From: Nitrospira sp. UW-LDO-01
GTDB taxonomy: Bacteria; Nitrospirota; Nitrospiria; Nitrospirales; Nitrospiraceae
Direction of reading: 5' to 3'
DNA length: 58,286 nucleotides
NCBI GenBank assembly: GCA_002254365.1
Contig: NIUT01000197.1
Location: forward strand, 1-58,286
In this document: positions 17,040 to 24,846 of the stretch, one piece after another
Position numbering within the stretch: the first letter of the stretch is position 1
Layout: each line of letters starts with the position of its first letter
Position numbers and translations under genes: made by a program
The notes under the pieces: model-generated
What the model was told of the DNA's origin: nothing
The model's database searches: none
What the model saw: the letters and a program-made list of their open reading frames with translations, nothing else

Positions 17040-20000
17040 CCTGCACCTTCATCGTTCTCAAGGATCGAAGATCTTTGGATTCCGGTGCACGATAGGACCG
17101 CCACCAGGTCAGCTGATGCTCACGCCGACAGGCCACCCGGTACTCACACGTCTCACAATAGGTGCCCGGCAGGATAAAGAACTGGCCGGCCTTGAGGCCG
17201 GTCACCAGACGCTCGATTGTATCCTGGAGCAACGCGCCCGTGTTGCCGGACCAATCCCGTGTGGTGAACATCGAGCGATCGATTGGCTTTGACCAGTTTG
17301 GGGCCACAAAGAGCAGTTGCACTCCTTCAGTTGTCCCTCGCTCACCCAAGTCCAGGCGAGCATAGAACGGCGGCTGCAACCGATAGCCTCGAACCGCCGA
17401 CTGGCGAAGATTCCGGTCCTCCGTCTTCATGGCGCTGCCGGTCTTGTATTTGTAATCGATGATTCGCAAGATTCCGCTGTCTCGATGTCGGTCGAGACGG
17501 TCCAGACGGCCTTGAATCTTCAGACCGACTGATTCCTCCTTGACCACAAGCGACAAGATCCCGGACGCCTCCTGTTCAAAGGCGATCGGCTGGTAAGGCT
17601 GCTCCGCATAGGCCACTTGATCGGAAGAAATTGTTGCGAGTACTAAGGTAACGGCCTGTTCCTTCGCAAATTCCCACAAGAGAAAATGCCCGGGTGGATA
17701 CCTACTCTCGCACTCTGCAGCCGCCCATACCACAGCCTCCTCAACGACTCGGCGAATAGTGTCGCCCGGCAAGGCAGTGGCAGGCCATCCCTTTTCAACC
17801 AGCGATTCATACGCACAGCGCAGTGCCGAGTGGAGCAGAATGCCCAACACCAGGGCATCGGGTTCTTTCCCTATCGCCAAACGAACCGGTTCGAGATGTA
17901 GCACGTCCGTCCCGAAATACTGGAAAGGACAGCGGGCATACCGTTCAAGCGGGGTCGGAGCCACCCCTCGTCGCATCATCCGTGACCAATGGGATGGGAG
18001 CGGCCCGGTCTGCCCATCGAACGGTGTGAGCGACGGCACATCCTGTTCGATAGCCGCCACGGCCACCATCGCATGACTCCACAACTCACCATCTTCTCCC
18101 ATGGCCTGAAAGAACGAAGCCGGATCCTGCCCTTGCAGCACTATCCATCTCACTAAATCCCTGGGAGGAAGATACCGGCGTATCGCAGGTCGCTGGGCCA
18201 CTCGATCTGTTAGGCGGCGTGGAACCGTCTCTACCGGACACTCAAGCTGACCGAGCTGCCGAGAGCCCTGCTCGACATAGGGCGAGACCACGGATACACG
18301 CCCATTTTCATCGGCCCGTTGATACGACAGAAACAATCGCTGGGTTGCAGCCTGACAGAGCAGGGTGAACAGCAACGTCTCCTCATCGTAACCGGCTAGT
18401 TTTTCATCGATCTTAAACCCGAGCGTGCTATCGAGGACCGCACGATGACGGTCACGCAGAAAGGGATCCTCGCGAATATAACGGGGAAAGTGTTTTTCAT
18501 TCAGCCCGATGACAAACAACGCCCTGAAAGGCGTCCCGCGGGCGGCCATCGCATCGAGTATGGTCACACCTTGATTGGAGACGGAACTCACCGGCACAGA
18601 AGCACGCTCCACCGCATGCTGCAGCAGTCCAACAAATTCAGCCCAAGAGAGTTCTTCCCCCAGCACATCGAGCGACCGTAGCCCCTCCCAAGTCTGTTCG
18701 ATAGCCTGCCAAATGGAGTTGAATCCCGTATCACCAGGGCTTTTCGTTTCTGAGCCCCCAGCCTCCTGACGAGACAGATGGCGGGAAACCAGCTGTTCAA
18801 GCGCGTCCACGTGTTCTCGGATCGTCGCCTGGATCGGCACCGCTTCACAGGATTGGAACAATTCTTCAACGACCTGCCAGCACAAAGCCGCCACTTCCGG
18901 TGCCACATCCAGCGATCCTCCCTGAATCTCCTCATCCGTTTCATCTTGCAGCGTCAGCATGGACTGGCTCGCCCGTTTCACCCGCTCCCATTCACCACGG
19001 CCATGGGTGATACGGAGAGCAGAGACCATGGCCTTCCATTGTTCAGGTCGATAGTGGGGGTTCCCCTCTAGTGGCTCGGACGAGCGATAGAGCGGCGAGC
19101 TAATGATGTCGAGAACCGTCGTGCCATAGAAATTGTTGATGGGCAGGGACGCCAGCTGCAAGAGAAGCTTGGAGAGCGGCTCATGGATCAGCGGAGTGCC
19201 TCCATTCGTCACGAAGGGAATACAATGCCGATCGAACACGCTTCTCAACAACCCGCTGTAGGGATCCAACGTCCTGGCTACGACGCCGATCTCGTCAAAT
19301 CGGTAGCCGTTCGTCTCGACGAGGTCGAGGATCTGACGACAGGTGAATGCCAATTCCTCTTCCGCCCCGATGACGCTGGAGATCGACAACGTCACAGAGC
19401 TGCCACCAATATCGACATCTCGCGGTGGCGATAGGACACAAACATGCGGACCTGCAACCAGCGGGTTGATATGCCGATCGAAGAAGCGTTGCGCGAACGT
19501 GTAGGCGCTGTTCTGCTCCAGGGGGAAAAATAATGTGGTCTGGACGGTTGCACGCACTGTTTCAAGCAGCGAGAGCTGCACCTGCGTGAGATCGTAAAAT
19601 CCGTAATAGAACAGATGCGTCAGTGAGGCCAGGAAGGGAGACGATGGAACGAATGGAATCAACGACTCAGCAAAATCATCATCCGTCCCCACCCCAAGTG
19701 TCGTGCCCACCTCCTCCACGGCTGCATATAAGGAGAAGAGGGCTTGGAGTTGATCGGATTCATCTTGGCCGAAATAGCCTTCCGTAGCACCTTGGATGGC
19801 TGCAGCAGGATCAACTCCGGCGTCCTTCAGGTCACGAATACTCGACCAGAGGGCTCCCCATGTCCCGGAGGCATGTCCGATCCGTTGAAGTGGTGCTAAC
19901 CCAGAAGAGCGATTCCTTGTGAGATAGCGGATGAGCTGCTCGAAAAACAGATCGTCAACAAGACGAATTCTTGTCGCCCGATCCTGACCATGGATCTCAT

Positions 20001-20223
20001 CAGCGAGGCGAAGGGCGAACTGGTGAAAGGTAAGAAGGTGCACATTGAGCAGCGCGCAGTTCTGCTCAACACTAAGGAGCCGTTTGAGGCGAGCGACTAA
20101 CGTGCTTGATGGGACAAGAATCGCAACCTGGGCGAATGGATTGCCAGTCTGTGCCTGATGGAGCTGGGCAACGAGAGAGGACTCGAGGGATGGATGGAAG
20201 CGACCAGTGATAACCCGCAGCAT
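17032..20223 (-). CDS. addB: AddB-type nuclease subunit with Fe-S cluster
   Basis: 1063 residues. The N-terminal half is helicase-like but lacks an intact Walker A, as in non-motor AddB-like partners (RVITGRFHPSLESSLVAQL). The C-terminal nuclease has GRLDRLDR ... LRIIDYKYKTG. Four Cys residues expected to hold a 4Fe-4S cluster are present: one in RYARCPFQYF and three in CETCEYRVAC (C-x2-C-x5-C). This matches AddB. Some bacteria have AdnA/AdnB or plain PD-(D/E)xK helicases instead, but the order addB-addA and the Cys set favour AddAB. It is preceded by a small zinc-ribbon gene. Confidence 0.9.
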   Translation of the reverse strand: MLRVITGRFHPSLESSLVAQLHQAQTGNPFAQVAILVPSSTLVARLKRLLSVEQNCALLNVHLLTFHQFALRLADEIHGQDRATRIRLVDDLFFEQLIRYLTRNRSSGLAPLQRIGHASGTWGALWSSIRDLKDAGVDPAAAIQGATEGYFGQDESDQLQALFSLYAAVEEVGTTLGVGTDDDFAESLIPFVPSSPFLASLTHLFYYGFYDLTQVQLSLLETVRATVQTTLFFPLEQNSAYTFAQRFFDRHINPLVAGPHVCVLSPPRDVDIGGSSVTLSISSVIGAEEELAFTCRQILDLVETNGYRFDEIGVVARTLDPYSGLLRSVFDRHCIPFVTNGGTPLIHEPLSKLLLQLASLPINNFYGTTVLDIISSPLYRSSEPLEGNPHYRPEQWKAMVSALRITHGRGEWERVKRASQSMLTLQDETDEEIQGGSLDVAPEVAALCWQVVEELFQSCEAVPIQATIREHVDALEQLVSRHLSRQEAGGSETKSPGDTGFNSIWQAIEQTWEGLRSLDVLGEELSWAEFVGLLQHAVERASVPVSSVSNQGVTILDAMAARGTPFRALFVIGLNEKHFPRYIREDPFLRDRHRAVLDSTLGFKIDEKLAGYDEETLLFTLLCQAATQRLFLSYQRADENGRVSVVSPYVEQGSRQLGQLECPVETVPRRLTDRVAQRPAIRRYLPPRDLVRWIVLQGQDPASFFQAMGEDGELWSHAMVAVAAIEQDVPSLTPFDGQTGPLPSHWSRMMRRGVAPTPLERYARCPFQYFGTDVLHLEPVRLAIGKEPDALVLGILLHSALRCAYESLVEKGWPATALPGDTIRRVVEEAVVWAAAECESRYPPGHFLLWEFAKEQAVTLVLATISSDQVAYAEQPYQPIAFEQEASGILSLVVKEESVGLKIQGRLDRLDRHRDSGILRIIDYKYKTGSAMKTEDRNLRQSAVRGYRLQPPFYARLDLGERGTTEGVQLLFVAPNWSKPIDRSMFTTRDWSGNTGALLQDTIERLVTGLKAGQFFILPGTYCETCEYRVACRREHQLTWWRSYRAPESKDLRSLRTMKVQDE

Positions 20224-20239
20224 GGCGAGTCATTGTACG

Positions 20240-20395
20240 CTACCCAGTCTCCGGGCCCAAGAGCTCTCCGTTGCAATCGACACAGGCCCAGTCTCCATCG
20301 ATGAATGACATGGGGTCGCCGCAGATTGGACAGTCGGGAGGAGGGCCCTTATCAATCCGGGGAAGATCTGGCAGCTCAAAATCCTCTTCTTCCAT
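20240..20395 (-). CDS. 51-residue zinc-ribbon protein
   Basis: A short gene starting at ATG 20395 with agaggcgtc upstream and ending in TAG at 20240. The peptide has an acidic head (EEEDFELPDLPR) and two Cys pairs, CPIC and CVDC, 16 residues apart: a zinc ribbon. It fills the gap between the thioredoxin-like gene (seven bases upstream) and addB (16 bases downstream), so it belongs to the same operon. Function is not known. Confidence 0.7.
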   Translation of the reverse strand: MEEEDFELPDLPRIDKGPPPDCPICGDPMSFIDGDWACVDCNGELLGPETG

Positions 20396-20402
20396 GACGC
20401 CT

Positions 20403-20672
20403 CTACCCTTCTTCCCGTTGTTTCATTTTCAATTGGAGCGCCTTTTCCGCGCTCTCGCGGCTCGGCACGCCGACGAAGGTCAGTTTCCCGTCGATGATCG
20501 TCGCGGGCACAGCCCGCACAGAATGCCGATCAGCCAACTCCTGCCCGTCTTTCGTGGTGATATCCACTTCCCGATAAGAAAAACTGTATTTCACCTTCAA
20601 TTGCTTCCACAAACTCTTCGCTGATGGGCAGGCCCCACAACTAGGCGACACAAGTAACGTAATGTTTGGCAT
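20403..20672 (-). CDS. Thioredoxin/glutaredoxin-fold small redox protein
   Basis: 89 residues with a thioredoxin fold: strand ITLLVSPS, a CGAC active site (residues 12-15), helix AKSLWKQL, strand YREVDI and the cis-Pro loop RAVPATIIDGKL. It is like the compact thioredoxins and glutaredoxins that reduce disulfides in the cytoplasm. It heads the operon leading to addB and addA. A redox link to the Fe-S cluster of AddB is imaginable but unproven. Confidence 0.82.
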   Translation of the reverse strand: MPNITLLVSPSCGACPSAKSLWKQLKVKYSFSYREVDITTKDGQELADRHSVRAVPATIIDGKLTFVGVPSRESAEKALQLKMKQREEG

Positions 20673-20911
20673 GATGTTTCCGCACCGGTTTTAAACTATT
20701 CTGATGCTCGGATCTTAGCACCCGCTCAAAAGTCTGCGCAAGGACGGTCCACTGTCGCCTTCCGGAAATGCACTGGTGGTCGGCCATTCTAAGTGGTTCA
20801 CAACAGGCTTGTCGAAGTACCTTCTGGAGGCATTGAGATCATCTTTTCCGCACTCAGAGAGCATCTTTGACCGCTGGAAAGCTTAATGGAATCGGCGTAT
20901 GGTATTGAGAG

Positions 20912-21886
20912 ATGTTTCGCCGTATTTTTCATATCTTCCTCTGGCTTACCGCCATACTTGGACTCTTCCCGTTGCCGTCAATGGCTGAGCCTGGCCAAGA
21001 TGCCTCGTCTCGCCTGCGTGTCCTCACTTACAATCTGCTACACGATGGAGGATGGTCGGGATTCTTCGAAAGTGGCACGCACCTCGAAGAGCGGTTGGAG
21101 ATGACTATTCAAGAATTGCGGCGGTTGCAGCCCGATATCATCGCACTTCAAGAAGCCTCAGAGAGCCGGAAGCATGGCAATGTGCCGCAACGGATCGCCG
21201 AGGCGCTAGGGTATCAGATGGTATTCGCGCCGGCCACAGAACGGATCTTCGGCCTCAGTTTGCTCGATAAGCTCATCACCGCAACCATCGGCTTCAAGGA
21301 AGGATCGGCTATCTTGAGTCGGTATCCGATTGCCGCCTCGGAGGTCTACGACCTGCCTCGCTGCCAGCGTCGACTGGACCCTCGCATTCTCTTACGGGCT
21401 GAGATCACCGCGCCGGATGGACCAGTCCAGATCTTTTCCGCCCACACCGCAAAAGGAGATGACTGCCAGCTCCAACGAGTCGGCGAGTTGTTCCGAGAAC
21501 ATCAAGGAACAGGACGCGCCATCCTCATGGGCGACTTGAATGCGGGCGAGCAATCCCCGGTCCTCATGGGATGGCAAAAAGAGCCGGGACTCATCGACGT
21601 CTTCCGGGCGGCAAATCCAGGCGTATCGGGTGGAACCGTCTGGCAGAACATCTACGTTGATTGGCCCACCACCGATCGTCGCGTCGATTTTATTTTCGTC
21701 CTGGACGAAGGCACGGGGAGTACTCCCGTTGTGCACTCGAGCGCGCTGGCCTTTGACCAACCAGGCAGCCTCCCGAATGGTGATGCGATCTGGCCATCCG
21801 ACCACCGCGGCGTGGTGGCCGAGATTGAGTTCCTACCTCTCGACCGACCACGGATCAGCCGACTCCCCGTTCCAAACACTCGTTAA
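20912..21886 (+). CDS. Secreted endonuclease/exonuclease/phosphatase-family protein
   Basis: 324 residues. Residues 1-25 are a signal peptide ending PSMA. The mature part has the EEP fold markers: RVLTYNLLHDGG, then PDIIALQEAS (metal-binding Glu), FSAHTAKGDD (His), GDLNAGE (Asp-x-Asn) and the closing SDHRGVVAEIEF (Asp-His pair). Such secreted enzymes are nucleases or sphingomyelinase-like phosphodiesterases, and the sequence does not tell which. Bases 21803-21869, at its 3' end, recur in diverged form at 22686-22752, beyond the AbrB/PIN cassette. Confidence 0.85.
   Translation: MFRRIFHIFLWLTAILGLFPLPSMAEPGQDASSRLRVLTYNLLHDGGWSGFFESGTHLEERLEMTIQELRRLQPDIIALQEASESRKHGNVPQRIAEALGYQMVFAPATERIFGLSLLDKLITATIGFKEGSAILSRYPIAASEVYDLPRCQRRLDPRILLRAEITAPDGPVQIFSAHTAKGDDCQLQRVGELFREHQGTGRAILMGDLNAGEQSPVLMGWQKEPGLIDVFRAANPGVSGGTVWQNIYVDWPTTDRRVDFIFVLDEGTGSTPVVHSSALAFDQPGSLPNGDAIWPSDHRGVVAEIEFLPLDRPRISRLPVPNTR
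21803..21869 (+). repeat. Direct repeat 1, intact copy (3' end of the EEP gene)
   Basis: These 67 bases encode the last conserved part of the EEP-fold protein (HRGVVAEIEFLPLDRPRIS). They match 22686-22752 in the same orientation at 58 of 67 positions by direct comparison. The two copies bracket the AbrB/PIN cassette. Confidence 0.8.
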
Positions 21887-21947
21887 CAAGATGGCGTGCT
21901 TCTGAGAAAGTTGGCCAGCCTACGACGCTGACGCTACTCTGCGGAGA

Positions 21948-22318
21948 TCAGACTAGACTGGAGAGTTTCTGTTTAACAAATGTGCCTGGTGAAAGGATTA
22001 CAATTCCTCGGAACGACCGCAATCGAAGGAGATCGGAATCTCCACTCACAATATAGTGGGCTCGCGCGGCCAGCGCACAAGCAAGCACTTCATCATCCGC
22101 TGGGTCGTTAGCGACAACACGCCTGAGGCGCTGACCTGTAGCTCGCGAAGCCGTGAAGCAAACTTGGGACGGGTTAAGACTCCTGTGAGTTCACGGAGAA
22201 GTGCAGGAGAGGTATACAGAGTCAGGCGATCGTCTTCCGCAGCGACCAGGATTCTATGAGGACTACCGATCCAGAGCATGGCCGATACGATGACATTCGT
22301 ATCGGCAACAACCCTCAT
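21948..22318 (-). pseudogene. PIN-domain toxin, frameshifted and internally shortened
   Basis: From ATG 22318 the sequence reads MRVVADTNVIVSAMLW ... LLRELTGVLTRPKFASRLRE, the first half of a VapC-like PIN RNase with its first metal-binding Asp. The frame then changes near 22130. The other frame continues VVANDPADDEVLACALAA ... YIVSGDSDLLRLRSF and ends at 21948, which is the second half with the DPxDDxVLACA and SGD motifs. Related proteins have some 20 more residues between the halves, so a small deletion with frameshift is likely. The start overlaps the antitoxin stop by four bases. Confidence 0.72.
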
Positions 22319-22539
22319 GCGGAGCGGCGACGTTTCCGATAGGCTTGCACTTCACGCACCACAACCTTCATCGGGAGGGCACGGCCTCGAGCACGCAGGG
22401 CGAGTGACGAGAGTCGCGGACGCACTTTCTTGATGACCACGGTATCGCCTTCGGCCATCACAAGAACTGTATCATCAGGCTGAAACAGTCGCTTGGGAAG
22501 CACGATGTGCCGATCGGCGGCCACCTTCATCATACGCAT
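22315..22539 (-). CDS. AbrB/SpoVT-type antitoxin
   Basis: 74 residues from ATG 22539, with aaaggag upstream. An in-frame start ten codons earlier lacks a ribosome site. The head (MKVAADRHIVLPKRLFQPDD) is a swapped-hairpin AbrB domain that binds DNA, and the tail is basic (YRKRRRS), usually the toxin-binding part. It overlaps the PIN gene in the standard antitoxin-toxin arrangement. Since the toxin is broken, it may be an orphan or may neutralise a related toxin elsewhere. Confidence 0.7.
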   Translation of the reverse strand: MRMMKVAADRHIVLPKRLFQPDDTVLVMAEGDTVVIKKVRPRLSSLALRARGRALPMKVVVREVQAYRKRRRSA

Positions 22540-22685
22540 CGAGCTTCTCCTTTCACGAAGAATCAGCACAGCTCACTATATGCCACTATAGCCAACAATC
22601 CATAAAGTGGTCAAACTTACTCCAGAAAACAAGGACGCGGTGTAACAAAGAGCATGGGAGTCACATAGTTTACCTTCACCCCCCT

Positions 22686-22752
22686 CACCGCGGTGTGATG
22701 GCTGAGGTTGAGTTCCTCCCTCTCGACTGACCACGGATCAGCTAACTTCCCG
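22686..22752 (+). repeat. Direct repeat 1, displaced copy of the EEP gene 3' end
   Basis: Same orientation as 21803-21869 and 58/67 identical. Read in the same frame it gives HRGVMAEVEFLPLD, then a stop, so it no longer codes. The similarity begins abruptly at 22686 and fades after 22752. It lies just past the AbrB/PIN cassette, in the 300-base gap before the DUF3817 gene, which otherwise holds nothing I recognise. Confidence 0.8.
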
Positions 22753-22869
22753 ACGCCACCGCTCGATAAAAGACCGCGCAAGATGACGCCTCGTTGACAG
22801 TTGATCAGAAGTCTCCGACAATGCCCACCTGCTATCCATTGGCAATGGTGAAACGAAAACGCGTCACTT

Positions 22870-23166
22870 ATGGGTAAAATCCGAAGATTTAGGATGACTG
22901 CCTTGGCCGAAGGTAGCTCCTTTCTTGTGTTGCTATGTATCGCGATGCCGATGAAGTACGTGATGGGCATGCCGAGGGTGGTGACCGTCGTGGGAGCAAT
23001 TCACGGAATCTTGTTTCTACTCTACATCGGCCAGTTGACCAAATTGCGAACCACCTATCAATGGGACAACAGGTTTTCGTTCTATGCATTTGTGGCGTCA
23101 CTTCTCCCGTTTGGACCATTCGTGTTTGACAAACATCTCCGCGAGAAAGAAGTCGGTACAAACTGA
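22870..23166 (+). CDS. DUF3817 integral membrane protein
   Basis: 98 residues with three membrane segments. The pattern RMTALAEGSSFLVLLCIAMP ... KYVMGMPRVVTVVGAIHG ... FLLYIGQL is the DUF3817 signature (AEGxSFLxLL, a central GxxHG and a third helix ending in a Lys-rich tail). The family is small, in the inner membrane and of unknown function. Stand-alone gene. Confidence 0.85.
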   Translation: MGKIRRFRMTALAEGSSFLVLLCIAMPMKYVMGMPRVVTVVGAIHGILFLLYIGQLTKLRTTYQWDNRFSFYAFVASLLPFGPFVFDKHLREKEVGTN

Positions 23167-23310
23167 TCAACCGCCCTAGCACCTACCTCTTTTCTAGGTC
23201 TTGACTGCTCCTGGTAGCTTGCATTGTCGCTCAAATGCTTTGCCATTCTTTGATTATTCGGATACCGATATATAGAACTATACTGAGAGTCTCGGGCTAG
23301 GAACGATTTC

Positions 23311-23795
23311 ATGAGCCACTTGGGCGGCCATTTCCATCTCGCAAAGGAGCTGATGAAGAAGGGCGATCTTGATGGTGCAATTGCCGAGCACCGCCTCGAC
23401 GTCGGTCTCAATCCCAGGGACGTATGCGCTCATTCCAACCTCGCGTTTGCGCTTCAAAGGAAAGGAGACCTTAAGGGAGCGATGGCCGAATATCGGACCG
23501 TTTTGCGCCTCGATGCAGGCCATGTGAGTGCACATTTCAAACTTGGAAACGAGCTGAAGAAGATGGGGACCTTGATGAAGCGATTGCAGAGTATCGTGCT
23601 GTCTTGCGCCTGGATCCCAACGAAGGGGCAGCCCGCTACGCTTTGGCCATGTCGTTGGAGGAAAAGAGGGAGTTAGTAACGGCAAGGAAGGAATATAAGA
23701 AGGCGCTCAAGCTATTCCCTAGAACGGCTGAATACCAAGAACAGGTCTCCTATATTCGATCTGCCTTACTCAGGCTTTCCGGAGCGATGCATTAA
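23311..23795 (+). pseudogene. TPR-repeat protein with a frameshift in a G tract
   Basis: From ATG 23311 there are two clear tetratricopeptide repeats (GHFHLAKELMKKGDLDGAIA; AHSNLAFALQRKGDLKGAMA) and the beginning of a third. At GGGG 23565-23568 the frame is lost. One extra G would restore GDLDEAIAEYRAVLRLDPNE, leading into RYALAMSLEEKRELVTARK and a final helix that ends in TAA at 23793-23795. The full protein would be about 161 residues. Either a real one-base deletion, a sequence error, or slippage in the tract. No partner can be named. Confidence 0.65.
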
Positions 23796-23814
23796 GCATG
23801 GGCGTCACCGTTTT

Positions 23815-23934
23815 CCGTCATACCCCCGCTCTTTCCACTTCTCGAGCAATTGAATCCGTTTCTTGACCTGTTCACCCTTCGCTTGATCGACCTGGCTTTC
23901 CGTACGTGCAATCAGTTCTGCATTGCGGCAACAT
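23815..23934 (-). repeat. Direct repeat 2, displaced copy of the helicase 3' end
   Basis: These 120 bases match 24727-24846, the last 120 bases of the SF2 helicase gene, in the same orientation at 100 of 120 positions. On the minus strand they still read NAELIARTESQVDQAKGEQ and end in RGYDGKR-stop like the intact gene. Similarity ends sharply at 23934. The two copies bracket the VapBC cassette. Confidence 0.85.
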
Positions 23935-24038
23935 GGTCATGACGCGTTCCCCAGGCTAACCTCTCACCTACGCCCTCATTCTACATGCGCTTACATTCTC
24001 GTTTGACATATTGATGCCTCGCCGGTATGCTTTGATGC

Positions 24039-24293
24039 ATGCGCACCACAATTCGGCTAGACGATCAACTACTCAAGTCGGCCAAGCGCTTGGCCCACGA
24101 CACGGGCAAATCACTGACTGCCGTCATTGAAGATGCACTGCGGCAGACACTGGCACGTCAGACAACCAGTAAACAAGCCAGAAAGCCAGTGAAGCTTACG
24201 ACAGTCGCTGGCCATGGAGTTCGCCCCGGCATCGATTTGAACGATTCAGCGGCTCTCCTTGCTTTTATGGAACAACCTCGTGGTTCTTCTTGA
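24039..24293 (+). CDS. vapB: VapB-type antitoxin
   Basis: 84 residues. MRTTIRLDDQLLKSAKRLA is a ribbon-helix-helix DNA-binding head, followed by GKSLTAVIEDALRQTL. The tail ends GVRPGIDLNDSAALLAFME, the toxin-binding segment typical of VapB antitoxins paired with this PIN subgroup. It overlaps the toxin gene by 14 bases. It should repress its own operon and block the toxin. Confidence 0.85.
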   Translation: MRTTIRLDDQLLKSAKRLAHDTGKSLTAVIEDALRQTLARQTTSKQARKPVKLTTVAGHGVRPGIDLNDSAALLAFMEQPRGSS

Positions 24294-24708
24294 TGTCAAT
24301 GTGCTCGTCTATGCTCATCGGGAGGATTCGCCAGACCATCTATCCTATCGCCGCTGGCTTGAACAGCTAATAAACTCTGATCATCCTTATGGATTAGCTG
24401 ATTTAGTCCTGAGCGGGTTTCTTCGCGTGGTGACCCACCCACAGGTCTTTCACCCCCCAAGCACGATGGCAAAGGCCATGGCTTTTGTTACGGAGCTACG
24501 CAACCAACCCAACTGTACGATCATCAATCCTGGGCCACGTCACTGGGACATCTTCTCTCGCCTCTGTACCACGACAGATGTTAAAGGCAACCTTGTCCCC
24601 GACGCCTTTTTCGCTGCCTTGGCGATTGAAAGCGGTAGTGAATGGGTCAGCACTGATCATGACTATCATCGCTTCCCTGGCCTGTCAGTTCATCATCCCT
24701 TGGAGTAG
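24280..24708 (+). CDS. vapC: VapC-type PIN-domain toxin
   Basis: 142 residues from GTG 24280. A TTG seven codons upstream is possible, but VapC proteins of this group begin VxLLDVNVL. Metal-binding acidic residues of the PIN fold are all present: LLDVNVLVYA (Asp), the Glu of RRWLEQL is at the usual place, DVKGNLVPDAFFAALA (Asp) and STDHDYHRF (Asp). The enzyme should be a Mg-dependent RNase that cuts a specific tRNA or rRNA site. The module appears complete. It lies between two copies of the helicase 3' end. Confidence 0.87.
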   Translation: MVLLDVNVLVYAHREDSPDHLSYRRWLEQLINSDHPYGLADLVLSGFLRVVTHPQVFHPPSTMAKAMAFVTELRNQPNCTIINPGPRHWDIFSRLCTTTDVKGNLVPDAFFAALAIESGSEWVSTDHDYHRFPGLSVHHPLE

Positions 24709-24726
24709 CCTTCCCCTGAAGTTCGA

Positions 24727-24846
24727 TCACCGTTTTCCATCGTACCCCCGATCCTTCCACTTCTCGAGTAATTGAATGCGCTTCTTGAGCTGTTCCACCG
24801 TTGCTTGATCGACCCGGCTCCCTGTGCGGGCAATGAGTTCGGCATT
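24727..24846 (-). repeat. Direct repeat 2, intact copy (3' end of the helicase gene)
   Basis: The final 120 bases of the SF2 helicase gene, matched at 100/120 positions by 23815-23934. The matching copy starts at the same stop codon, so the repeat corresponds exactly to the end of the gene. Confidence 0.85.
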
